This document shows positions 8,888 to 18,192 of a DNA stretch of 39,088 nucleotides, one piece after another. The stretch's first letter is position 1, and the number at the start of each line of letters is the position of its first letter. The notes below the pieces were generated by a model. That model had not been told where the DNA came from and did no database searches. It saw nothing but the letters and a program-made list of their open reading frames with translations. Made by a program: the position numbers and the translations under genes. This stretch comes from a virus. The DNA lies in IMG/VR virus record IMGVR_UViG_3300037427_001344, positions 1-39,088 of that record. One strand, written 5' to 3'.

Positions 8888-9655
8888 ATGGTAAGTATAG
8901 ATAGAGTATATCAAAAAGTTTTGGCATTAGCCAACAAAGAACAAAGAGGGTATATAACTCCTCAGGAGTTTAACTTATTTGCCGACCATGCTCAGATGGA
9001 AATCTTTGAGCAATATTTTTACGATATTAATCAATTTATAAGATTACCTGGTAATAACACTGGCCACTCGGATGTGGTTACCAATATTGAAGAGAAAATT
9101 AGTATTTTTGAAAGATACGATCAAAACGTTAGGGTGGAAGGTGGTCTTGGAAATGTTATGATGTCGGAGATTGATAATCTGTATAGATTAGAGATGGTAA
9201 GAGTTGATTACGTTGCTAATAGTGTTTTTGTAGTAGCTGAAGAAGTACAACTTAATGAATTAAATAAATATGGCACAGCGCCTTTAGCCACTTGGTCTAA
9301 AAAAAGACCAGTATACACGAGATACAAGGGCTCTACAAATCCTCAAGCGCTAAAAGTATACCCTAACCCAGAAGATGCAGTTTGGGATGCTGATAATCAA
9401 GAGTATATATTTACAGATCGTGTTCTTATTAGTTATATACAAAAACCATTAAAACCAAACTGGTCTTATGTAGTTGTAAATGATAAACCGTTATATAATG
9501 CAACTAGTGCTGTTGACTTTGAACTACATGGCTCAGAGGAAATAGAACTGGTATATAGAATACTAGCGCTAGCTGGTGTTGCTATAGAAAAACCACAATT
9601 AACACAGGTTGCGGCTGGACTTCAAGGCGCTCAAATTCAACAAGAAAAACAATAA
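8888..9655 (+). CDS. Tail ring/adaptor protein
   Basis: The 255-residue protein begins with a helical block, DRVYQKVLALANKEQRGYI followed by TPQEFNLFADHAQMEIFEQY. Such a block recalls short-tailed-phage connector or ring proteins that attach below the portal. The middle is beta-rich with several Tyr-containing strands (RPVYTRYKGSTNPQALKVYP). The C-terminus returns to helix (SEEIELVYRILALAGVAIEKP) with a Gln-rich tail. It precedes another ring-like gene and the nozzle gene, the usual order for adaptor proteins joining head to tail. I infer a virion ring role from this context and sequence style. The equivalence to P22 gp4 or T7 gp11 is not proven here. It has a Shine-Dalgarno-free leader. Confidence 0.6.
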   Translation: MVSIDRVYQKVLALANKEQRGYITPQEFNLFADHAQMEIFEQYFYDINQFIRLPGNNTGHSDVVTNIEEKISIFERYDQNVRVEGGLGNVMMSEIDNLYRLEMVRVDYVANSVFVVAEEVQLNELNKYGTAPLATWSKKRPVYTRYKGSTNPQALKVYPNPEDAVWDADNQEYIFTDRVLISYIQKPLKPNWSYVVVNDKPLYNATSAVDFELHGSEEIELVYRILALAGVAIEKPQLTQVAAGLQGAQIQQEKQ

Positions 9656-9659
9656 ATAA

Positions 9660-11015
9660 ATGGGATTATTAGACGGTACTACGCAGAGACAATATTATGA
9701 ATCGAATACATTTGGTGGTTATCAATTTACTTCTTTAGACGATATTATAACTCAATTTGAAATTGCTTATGTTGGTGAGAACAAAATAATATCAAAAATA
9801 AAAAGAGCTGATATCGCTTTTCACGCTCAAAGAGCTTTACAAGAATTATCTTTTGACACTTTAAAATCTGTAAAAGCACAAGAAATCACAGTTCCCGCTA
9901 CATTACAAATGACGTTGCCACAAGACTACGTAAACTATACTAAAATTAGTTGGGTGGACTCTGCTGGTATTAAACACTTATTATATCCTACAAGTAAAAC
10001 TTCAAATCCATCTTCGGCCCCATTGCAAGATTCTGTGGGTGATTTTGTATTACAAGCGGTTGGAACGTTGAGCGACTCGTCAAGTAGTATTACTTTAGAT
10101 GATGAATATAAAGACATATTAGTTGGTATGGCGGTGACTGGTCCTTATGTACCAAGTGGGGCCGTTGTTACTGCTACATCAAACTTGGGCGGTATTACGA
10201 TTATAACTATAGACAATGACAACGATACTAGTACTGATTTTTTTCCAACGGAAAGCTTAACAAATGCAACTTTAACTTTTACAGCTGAAGATGGGTCTTT
10301 AATATTACCACAAAAATCTTCCTATATAGTTGAAAACTTAACTTGGAATGCCTCGGGTTATCCCCTTGATAAAATAACAGCCAGCGCCGCCGCTGACATA
10401 GCAGATATAAAAGTTGGTATGTTAGTTTCTCATGATCATTTTACAGTTGGAACAACGGTGGTTAATATTGACGGAACAACCATTATCGTCTCTAGTTCTG
10501 TGCTCGATACGACAGCGGTAACGGCTGGTGAAATAACATTTGTAGATCCGGATAAAGATACTACGACCTGGGCAAATTACAAATCAACAACACCATCTGA
10601 AAATAATAATGATGATTACGAGGATGATACTTACTGGCCGGCTGAAGGATCAAGATTTGGATTAGACCCTCAACATGCCCAAGCTAATGGATCTTTTTAT
10701 ATAGATAACATGTCAGGAAAAATACACTTTAGCTCTAATATTTCAGGAAAAACTGTGATCTTAGATTATATAAGTGACAGCCTTGGTACTGATGCTGAAA
10801 TGCAGGTTCATAAATTTGCAGAAGAAGCAATGTATAAATTTATAGCGCACTCTATACTATCTACATCTTCTTTGCCAATCCACCAACAATTAGCGCCAAG
10901 ATTTAAAAAAGAAAAATTTGCAGCTGTAAGGCAAGCAAAATTAAGATTATCTAATATTAAATTAGAAGAATTAACTCAAATACTTAGAGGTAAATCTAAG
11001 CAAATAAAACACTAG
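9660..11015 (+). CDS. Second tail ring/adaptor-like protein with beta insertions
   Basis: The 451-residue protein has an N-terminal helical region (residues 25-70, including ADIAFHAQRALQELSFDTL), a strand-rich part (VPATLQMTLPQDYVNYTKIS), and a C-terminal helical region (about 375-445: AEMQVHKFAEEAMYKFIAHS and a basic final helix). This arrangement is typical of short-tail adaptor proteins such as P22 gp4 or T7 gp11. Two beta-rich blocks interrupt it, at about 130-208 and 222-294. Each contains a VGMxV motif followed by a 'GT/GA-V-V' strand and a hydrophobic strand. They look like duplicated insertion domains and probably project outward. The gene starts 4 bp after the previous stop and ends 3 bp before the nozzle gene, so the three are surely co-transcribed. 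Confidence 0.6.
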   Translation: MGLLDGTTQRQYYESNTFGGYQFTSLDDIITQFEIAYVGENKIISKIKRADIAFHAQRALQELSFDTLKSVKAQEITVPATLQMTLPQDYVNYTKISWVDSAGIKHLLYPTSKTSNPSSAPLQDSVGDFVLQAVGTLSDSSSSITLDDEYKDILVGMAVTGPYVPSGAVVTATSNLGGITIITIDNDNDTSTDFFPTESLTNATLTFTAEDGSLILPQKSSYIVENLTWNASGYPLDKITASAAADIADIKVGMLVSHDHFTVGTTVVNIDGTTIIVSSSVLDTTAVTAGEITFVDPDKDTTTWANYKSTTPSENNNDDYEDDTYWPAEGSRFGLDPQHAQANGSFYIDNMSGKIHFSSNISGKTVILDYISDSLGTDAEMQVHKFAEEAMYKFIAHSILSTSSLPIHQQLAPRFKKEKFAAVRQAKLRLSNIKLEELTQILRGKSKQIKH

Positions 11016-11018
11016 TAT

Positions 11019-14000
11019 ATGCCTGAGATAAAACACCAGTTTACCGCTGGTAAGATGAACAAGGATCTTGACGAGAGGCTTGTTCCAAACGGTGAATATA
11101 GAGACGCGATGAACGTACAAGTGTCAACGTCAGAAGGCTCTGAGGTTGGTACCGTTCAAAATATATTAGGTAACTCTTTAGTTTCAGGGCAAGATTTTAT
11201 TGAAAATGATGCTTACTGTGTTGGTTCTGTAGCGGACGAAAAAAACGATACTTTATATTATTTTATTGTTAATGGCCAATCTTCTTACAAAGGCGATGTT
11301 ATAATTCAACATAATGTAAAAGACAATAGCATAAGTCCAGTATTAGTTGACACAAGTGGTGATGTGTTAAACTTTAAAAATGGCAGGACTAACGACCCCA
11401 CTTATTATATAACTGGCGTTAATATAATTGACGGTATGTTATTTTGGACAGACAATTATTCCGAGCCAAAAAAGATCAATATTCCAAGATCAATCAATGG
11501 TACCAATTCCGGTGGCCTAACTCACACAGATTTTATTAACGAAAAGACTAGCGTTTCTACACCTATAGAAGAAAAGCATATTACTGTTATTAAGCAAGCG
11601 CCTTTATCAGCACCTAAAATAGAATTAATATCAGAAAGGGACGAGGATAAAACTTATACTGGCGTAATGCGTATCACAGGGCCATTTACTGGGGGTAATG
11701 CCAATAATGAATCATCATTTAATTTTAGCGCCAATCAAGTTCAAACTAGGTATGATTTTTCTGGATTAAGGATTGGTGATAGTTTTCAAACTGAAATAGA
11801 AACTGATATAAACGGTGAAAGTGATTTTACTTTAGAGTGGAATGATGGTGACACTGTCTTGTTTAAGGAGTTTATAGATGATCAAGCCCCAACGTTACCA
11901 ATAACAAATTACACTATAAAAGCTAGAGTAGCTGAAAAATTTAATAATAGTAATGAAAATAGGTTTACTGACAGTAGAAGTGAAGAGGCTATAAATGGTG
12001 ATTTTATCACGCCCGATGCTACTGGAACTTGGCCTGAGAGGTTCGACGCTTCTGGTGGGTCTGCTGCCGGTATTACATATAATAGCGCTCTTAATAGAGT
12101 AGAGTGGAACTTTCCTACATCCAGCACTACTAGTTGGAAAGTTTTTAAGTATATTAGAGATGCTAGCAACAACCAGCCTAACTGGGATGATGGCGGCACG
12201 CCAAAGACATACAGAGTTACAGTTGAATTATCTGGAGTTACAGAAGGTCAGCTACGGCTTTATATTGTATCTTCCCAAACAAATAATGGCGGTTGGAACT
12301 ACGCGTGGAAGACTGGTAATATGACCACTAATGGAACCCATGTTTTTGATATCACAACAGACATAAATGTAGGAGCTACTGTACATAATTGGAACCAATT
12401 TGCTGAAAACTTCTTTTTCACAAACAGTAGTACTAGTATAGGTTTTGTAGGTAATATTGATTCTGTTTCTATAGAAAATCTAGATGCTACAAATGCTAGA
12501 GTTAGGTTTGAGGTACTAGATATAGAAGGCATCCCACCTATAGTTCAAGATGGTGATACAGAACTAAAGTATGCTATTGACAAACAAGAAACAGGTGACA
12601 AGCTTTATGAGTTTAAGTTCCCTAGATTCGCTACAAGATACAAATATCAAGACGGTGAGTACTCTGCTTTTTCTCCCTTTACTTCAGTGGCATTTTTACC
12701 AGGCTCATTTGATTATGACCCTATTAAAGGTCACAACGTTGGAATGACTAATAGACTTAATAGCGTTAACGTGTACCCTGGGACTAATATTGTTCCAGAT
12801 GGCGTTACGCTTATAGACGTTTTATATAAAGAAGAAAAATCGCCAAATGTTTATGTTTTAGACTCTATAAAGCAAGCAAACTGGAACAGTATGTACAGTG
12901 TGACGTCAGAAGCTGTTAATAGAGCCGTTCCATCTAACCAATTATTGAGGCCTTGGGATAACGTGCCTAAAAAAGCTTTAGCTCAGGACGTGACAGGTAG
13001 TAGAATTGTATACGCTAACTACGAGCAGGGCTATGACTTACTAGACAACAGCGATAATGAGTATGAGTCAAATATTACTGTTGATTTTGAAAGCGAGACA
13101 GTTGGTAGTAAGGTAAAACCGTCTATTAAATCGTCTAGAGATTATCAGGTTGGCATAACGTTTGTTGATCAGTATGGTAGAGAAACACCTGTTGTTGCTG
13201 GTCAAGTTCAAAATACATCTGACGCTAAAAGAGCCAGTAAAGAACTAGCCGACAAAGCAAATAAAATAAGTGTTGTTTTAAACAATAACGATTTTATGAA
13301 AGACGCTAAGTTCTTTAAATTTTTTGTTAAAGAGACTTCTGGAGAATATTATAACATGGCGATGGATAGATTTTGGAAAGCAGAAGATGGGCATGTTTGG
13401 GTGTCTTTTCCTTCGTCTGATGTAAATAAGATTGATATAGACTCTTATCTAATATTGAAAAAAGGTATTGATTCTAGCAGTTTAGTTGGAGATCCGGCTA
13501 GATATAAAGTTATAGCTATAGAAAACGAAGCGCCCGACTTTATTAAAACTAAAAAAACCGTAATAGCTGAAAACATGCACGTTGAAAGTGCTAGTTCTAC
13601 AGATTTATTTGGTAGCACTCTTGCGGGTACGCCGATTCCAGGTGTTAAAGAATTTAAACTAAAATACGAGCCTTTTAGAAACAGTAGTGGATCAAATTTG
13701 GATTTAGTTGATGACGGTAGCGTACATTACGTAGAGTTTACCAACTTAACATCGTCCTCTATTTCTCAGCGATATAGAATAAGTAAAATTGATACCAATT
13801 GGAGACATCAAACGACTAGCAACCCTGTTTATATTATAAAACTAGACAAGCAACTTGGTGATGACGTTGATTTTATTAATGATGGTACCGAAATATTAGA
13901 TAACACGATAGTGAGGGTATATAAATACAAAAAAGAAAACTCACCAGAATTTGATGGTAGATTTTTTGTTAAAATAGTACAAGACAGTATCTTTAAAAGT

Positions 14001-17000
14001 AATGTGAGCACCAATCAAAGCGCCACCGACTACAAGGTTGTTGTTAGTAAAAAATTATATTACCTAAGTCCCTTTACTAATCACAATGCCATCCACTCAG
14101 CCGCTATAACTGGACTAGGTAATAACGCTGCTATAGGCGAGGTAGCTAATATGTATGAAAGCACTAATACCAACGGTGCGTCAAATACTTTTGGCAGATT
14201 AGCGCCTTTTTTTAGAAACTACAAATACCCACCTAGCTCTGTGGAGCATAATGATGATAATGGTAATCCACAGCCTATTGGGCAATATCGTTTTGGATTA
14301 GGTGATCATTGGAAAAATGAGTTTCTAGACTACACTTGTGGAGGGGCAAATTACTGGGACGGTGCTTGGAACAATAATCCGCACTATAGACAATACACCA
14401 ACTTAAAACAGGCAGATAAATATCCAAATCAAGATCCAGACGAAGAAGAAGTTTGGTTTATTGACGCTCATAAATACTTTGGATCTAGAAGCACTAACTA
14501 TAATAGTTTACATTGGGGCTATGTCAGCCAATCAAATGGAAATAAAAGTGGTATATCGAACTATGCAGCGGGCTCACCCCAAGCCACATTGAGCATTGCT
14601 ATTGGCGGTATATACCACGATGACGTATCAACTTCAAATGAACAGTCTATTGATAATTTTTTCAACGTTGGGTATGATGGTGGTAATTCATATTACCAAG
14701 ACGACGCTACAAAGAGTTTAGTTGGTCAATTTAATTCGAGTAAAAAGTTTAGATTTAGAGATGACCCAGAACAAACAGTATATACGGTGCAGTCCAAAGT
14801 GGATAGTCAACTGCTTAGGTTTAATGATGGTAACCCTACTGATGAAACACAAGGACATGTTAGTGGCGTTTACCCTTGGTCTAGTGGCTATAGTTGGAAT
14901 TTACAAATTGCTCAACTATCTCCAAACTTCACCAGAAATTGGGATTTAAGAGTTAAAAACCCAAACAACGATGGGCAAATGAACTGGGTGCCAACAGGGA
15001 CTGCGGGCCCTATAACTGGTGGTTTAGAAATAACGATAGATCATAGTGCTTTTGCACCCACTAATACTCACGGAAACCTTATTGTTTCTGTTGCAAGTCC
15101 AATTGGAATTGATCCCACTAGAGGCTCTTGGCCAATAAAAGAAGGAATGATATTGGTTAGCCATAGCGATGGTGGTACTACATACGATGGCACGAGCAAC
15201 AAAGAGTATCTAGCAATATGGAAAATCGAAAAACAAACCGCTACTAAGTATAATATTCATTTAACAGGATATTCTAAGTTACTGCAAAGCACCCATTTAA
15301 TATTTGCTACTGCACCAACGGTTAGTCAGTCAATGGTATTTAAGCAAGCAAAAATGAATGGTTATAGTCAATTTTCTGCTAATAGAATAAATGAGCAAAA
15401 TGCTCCTACATACGGTTTAACAAACCCAGGTCTATACGCGCTTGGTTATAGTATTGAGTTTTTAGAAGAGGTTGAAGCGGATAGCGTTCTGCCTGACAAT
15501 CCAGCAATATGGGAAACAGAGCCAAAAGAAAATACACCTTTAGATGTATATTACGAGGCTAGTGGCTTAAATCCTGTTAAATTAGAAGATGACACTAAGC
15601 ATTTAGCAATCCCCATTGGCTCAACTGTGACCCACACTGGGAATTCCGCTAGTATTTCAGAAGGAACATTAGTTGCTAGTGTTGGCTTTATCCCATATAA
15701 CGAACCAATGAGTGCAAACGCTCAGAGCGGTTGGTACATGATACTTGGGTCGAAAATAGAACTACCAGATCCGTTCGTCGGAGCGCCTTATATAGTCGAG
15801 CAATCTACCCTGCGCATTGCGAAACCCGACGGTAGCTCTGTAAATGTTGTAGTGACTGGTTGGGAGGGTTCTGATGCTAATGCTACTAAGTTTTTTATAG
15901 GTGAAGAACTATACAATAAAAAATACACTCTAAATTGGCACAATTGCTTTTCTTTTGGTAACGGTGTAGAATCAAATAGGATTAGAGATACTTTTAATTT
16001 ACCATTTATTGACAATGGGGCTAGAGTATCTACAACATTAGAAGATGAAGAGGATTATAGATTAGATCGTAGAAAAAGTGGATTAATATACTCCGGGCTT
16101 TACAACAGTATTGGCGGTATTAATAATTTAAACCAATTTATAGCCGCAGAAAAAATAACTAAAGATCTAAACCCTGTATATGGTAGTATTCAAAAACTAC
16201 ACTCTAGAGATTCTGATTTAATAGCGTTATGTGAAGATAAAGTAGTACAAATACTAGCAGATAAAGACGCTGTTTTTGAAGCAGACGGTAGTCCTCAGTT
16301 GACTGCTACAAATAGAGTTTTAGGGCAATCTAGACCTTTTGTAGGTGAGTATGGTATATCAAGCAATCCAGAGTCGTTTGCGTCTGAATCTTATAGAGCT
16401 TATTTTACAGATAAAGTTAGAGGCGCTGTAATGAGATTATCAAAAGATGGGTTGACACCTATATCCGATGCTGGCATGAAAGATTACTTTAAAGATAATC
16501 TTAAAAATAACGATTTATTAATTGGTAGTTATGATGATAAAAAAGATGAATACAACTTAACGCTACCAACCACGGGCACTACAGTTTCGTTTAAAGAAGA
16601 CATAAGAGGTTGGGTTAGTTTTAAATCTTTTGTGCCTGACAATGCCATTAGTTGTGCAAATGATTATTTTACATTGAAAGATGGTAAGCTTTATAAACAC
16701 CATGACGAGGGTGTAGATAGAAATACTTTTTATGATAGTTTTACAGAATCACATGTGGATGTGTTGTTAAACGACATGCCTAGTAGTATAAAATCATATC
16801 ACACTTTAGATTATGAAGGTAGTCAATCTAGAGTTGAAGGTATCAAAAGAGTAGAGGTAACAGGAATAGAACACGCTGATGGCTCGTCTATTGATGGTAA
16901 ATATTTCTTCTTTGAAGTGTCGGATATGGACGCGTTATTAGATAATTCAAATTGGCATACTACAACTGTTGAAGTAAAGCAATACCGTAATAGTATACTT

Positions 17001-18179
17001 ATACGCGCGGGGTTAGTGAAAATCTGGGATAACACTTCTAGTAACTCGTTATTTCCTGCTTCAACTTCTGGAGGCCCAACAAAAGGACACGGGCGGTATA
17101 ACACAGGTACTGAGCCAGGGGACTTTGAAGTTGGAGATGTTATAACAACGCAACTCCAAGAAGAAAGTATTCACGCGATTGGTTCTAACCTATTTAATTC
17201 TACTCCAACAGACGGTTGGTTCGTTAGTAATATTGAGACAAATAAAGAAAAAGGTAGTTTATCTGAATTTATAGAAAAAGAAGGTAAATGGTTCAACTAT
17301 ATAAAAGGAGTTGAATCAGCGATTGGTTCTGATACTGACTTTGGGTCGTTTGATATTCAAGGCCTGGGGATGGTTCAAGGTGTAGATAGCAATGATATAA
17401 CTATAAATGGAGATTTAAACGCTTCTCTCCAGGTTGGAGATATTATTTATTACGAACAACCATCACAAGTATTAGAAGATAGTATATTAGACATGAACGT
17501 GTTTTCATCTGGTTACAATATAGATTATTATAATTTGATAGGAAATACAAGCATGGGATCTGACCAAGGCTTTGTAATTGCCGCTGATGACACTGTAGTT
17601 TGGAATGGTTTAACTGATATTAATGTTCCCTCGGGGATTAATTTCTTTAATAATTTAACAACAGAACACCTAGTTGTTGGTGAAACTTATTTTGCTACTT
17701 TAGAAGTTAGTGATTACAACGGCACGGGTAGTTTAGGATTTAGTAGCAGCGGTGGTTTGGGTAGCACTATTAGAGTTGATGAGAACGATGTAGACACGAA
17801 TGGGGACGCTAGAGTAACGAAATTTTTTGTTGCTAGTGTTGCTGCGAAACCAGATTTATTTGCTAGAGACACTAATTCAGGCACAATGAAAGCTTCTATT
17901 CAAAAAGCTGTGACGGGTGGAACATTTGGTTTTATACGGCTAGAATCTGATCAATTACAAAAGGCTGGAGTGATTACGGGTGTGAATGGCAATATTATAA
18001 CAGTAGATGACAGCGGGACATTACCATCAGAAAGCGATTACGCTATGTTTGTTAAAAATCAAGTTATTAATATGAATGGTTTATCTGGTTATTACGCTAG
18101 CGCTAGATTTAAAAACAACTCTAATATAGAAGCTGAATTATTCTCAGTTAGTTCTGAAATAACCGAAAGTAGTAAATAA
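11019..18179 (+). CDS. Giant tail nozzle/hub protein
   Basis: At 2386 residues this is the second largest protein here. Its N-terminus carries NKDLDERLVPNGEYRDA followed by SEGSEVGTVQNILGN, a pattern I associate with nozzle or hub proteins (T7 gp12, P22 gp10 and the crAss-like muzzle), whose beta-propeller forms the tail tip. Repeated beta-rich blocks follow, including GRETPVVAGQVQ and FVGEYGISSNPESFASESYR. At about residues 323-488 there is an insertion resembling a carbohydrate-binding jelly roll, starting NGDFITPDATGTW and ending GNIDSVSIENL. A weaker second one sits near residues 2180-2300. No catalytic motif was identified. Such insertions could bind host surface glycans. The protein is much longer than T7 gp12 (about 790 residues), so extra domains make up most of it. 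Confidence 0.68.
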   Translation: MPEIKHQFTAGKMNKDLDERLVPNGEYRDAMNVQVSTSEGSEVGTVQNILGNSLVSGQDFIENDAYCVGSVADEKNDTLYYFIVNGQSSYKGDVIIQHNVKDNSISPVLVDTSGDVLNFKNGRTNDPTYYITGVNIIDGMLFWTDNYSEPKKINIPRSINGTNSGGLTHTDFINEKTSVSTPIEEKHITVIKQAPLSAPKIELISERDEDKTYTGVMRITGPFTGGNANNESSFNFSANQVQTRYDFSGLRIGDSFQTEIETDINGESDFTLEWNDGDTVLFKEFIDDQAPTLPITNYTIKARVAEKFNNSNENRFTDSRSEEAINGDFITPDATGTWPERFDASGGSAAGITYNSALNRVEWNFPTSSTTSWKVFKYIRDASNNQPNWDDGGTPKTYRVTVELSGVTEGQLRLYIVSSQTNNGGWNYAWKTGNMTTNGTHVFDITTDINVGATVHNWNQFAENFFFTNSSTSIGFVGNIDSVSIENLDATNARVRFEVLDIEGIPPIVQDGDTELKYAIDKQETGDKLYEFKFPRFATRYKYQDGEYSAFSPFTSVAFLPGSFDYDPIKGHNVGMTNRLNSVNVYPGTNIVPDGVTLIDVLYKEEKSPNVYVLDSIKQANWNSMYSVTSEAVNRAVPSNQLLRPWDNVPKKALAQDVTGSRIVYANYEQGYDLLDNSDNEYESNITVDFESETVGSKVKPSIKSSRDYQVGITFVDQYGRETPVVAGQVQNTSDAKRASKELADKANKISVVLNNNDFMKDAKFFKFFVKETSGEYYNMAMDRFWKAEDGHVWVSFPSSDVNKIDIDSYLILKKGIDSSSLVGDPARYKVIAIENEAPDFIKTKKTVIAENMHVESASSTDLFGSTLAGTPIPGVKEFKLKYEPFRNSSGSNLDLVDDGSVHYVEFTNLTSSSISQRYRISKIDTNWRHQTTSNPVYIIKLDKQLGDDVDFINDGTEILDNTIVRVYKYKKENSPEFDGRFFVKIVQDSIFKSNVSTNQSATDYKVVVSKKLYYLSPFTNHNAIHSAAITGLGNNAAIGEVANMYESTNTNGASNTFGRLAPFFRNYKYPPSSVEHNDDNGNPQPIGQYRFGLGDHWKNEFLDYTCGGANYWDGAWNNNPHYRQYTNLKQADKYPNQDPDEEEVWFIDAHKYFGSRSTNYNSLHWGYVSQSNGNKSGISNYAAGSPQATLSIAIGGIYHDDVSTSNEQSIDNFFNVGYDGGNSYYQDDATKSLVGQFNSSKKFRFRDDPEQTVYTVQSKVDSQLLRFNDGNPTDETQGHVSGVYPWSSGYSWNLQIAQLSPNFTRNWDLRVKNPNNDGQMNWVPTGTAGPITGGLEITIDHSAFAPTNTHGNLIVSVASPIGIDPTRGSWPIKEGMILVSHSDGGTTYDGTSNKEYLAIWKIEKQTATKYNIHLTGYSKLLQSTHLIFATAPTVSQSMVFKQAKMNGYSQFSANRINEQNAPTYGLTNPGLYALGYSIEFLEEVEADSVLPDNPAIWETEPKENTPLDVYYEASGLNPVKLEDDTKHLAIPIGSTVTHTGNSASISEGTLVASVGFIPYNEPMSANAQSGWYMILGSKIELPDPFVGAPYIVEQSTLRIAKPDGSSVNVVVTGWEGSDANATKFFIGEELYNKKYTLNWHNCFSFGNGVESNRIRDTFNLPFIDNGARVSTTLEDEEDYRLDRRKSGLIYSGLYNSIGGINNLNQFIAAEKITKDLNPVYGSIQKLHSRDSDLIALCEDKVVQILADKDAVFEADGSPQLTATNRVLGQSRPFVGEYGISSNPESFASESYRAYFTDKVRGAVMRLSKDGLTPISDAGMKDYFKDNLKNNDLLIGSYDDKKDEYNLTLPTTGTTVSFKEDIRGWVSFKSFVPDNAISCANDYFTLKDGKLYKHHDEGVDRNTFYDSFTESHVDVLLNDMPSSIKSYHTLDYEGSQSRVEGIKRVEVTGIEHADGSSIDGKYFFFEVSDMDALLDNSNWHTTTVEVKQYRNSILIRAGLVKIWDNTSSNSLFPASTSGGPTKGHGRYNTGTEPGDFEVGDVITTQLQEESIHAIGSNLFNSTPTDGWFVSNIETNKEKGSLSEFIEKEGKWFNYIKGVESAIGSDTDFGSFDIQGLGMVQGVDSNDITINGDLNASLQVGDIIYYEQPSQVLEDSILDMNVFSSGYNIDYYNLIGNTSMGSDQGFVIAADDTVVWNGLTDINVPSGINFFNNLTTEHLVVGETYFATLEVSDYNGTGSLGFSSSGGLGSTIRVDENDVDTNGDARVTKFFVASVAAKPDLFARDTNSGTMKASIQKAVTGGTFGFIRLESDQLQKAGVITGVNGNIITVDDSGTLPSESDYAMFVKNQVINMNGLSGYYASARFKNNSNIEAELFSVSSEITESSK
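11985..12483 (+). other. Carbohydrate-binding-like jelly-roll insertion in the nozzle protein
   Basis: This region of the nozzle gene encodes a beta-rich block that starts with an 'NGDF' turn, has aromatic residues on alternating strands (NRVEWNFPTSS, GGWNYAWKTGNM) and ends with GNIDSVSIENL. The closing 'GxIDxVSI' pattern is characteristic of CBM4/9-like carbohydrate-binding domains that decorate many phage tail proteins. Sugar binding is inferred. The ligand cannot be predicted. Confidence 0.55.
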
Positions 18180-18192
18180 ATAAAATAATAAA

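Noticed and set aside
8888-18179. Firm assignment to crAss-like phages
   Set aside because: Gene order and ring/nozzle styles are suggestive, but the IHF-like genes usual there are not visible and no family-level comparison could be run.
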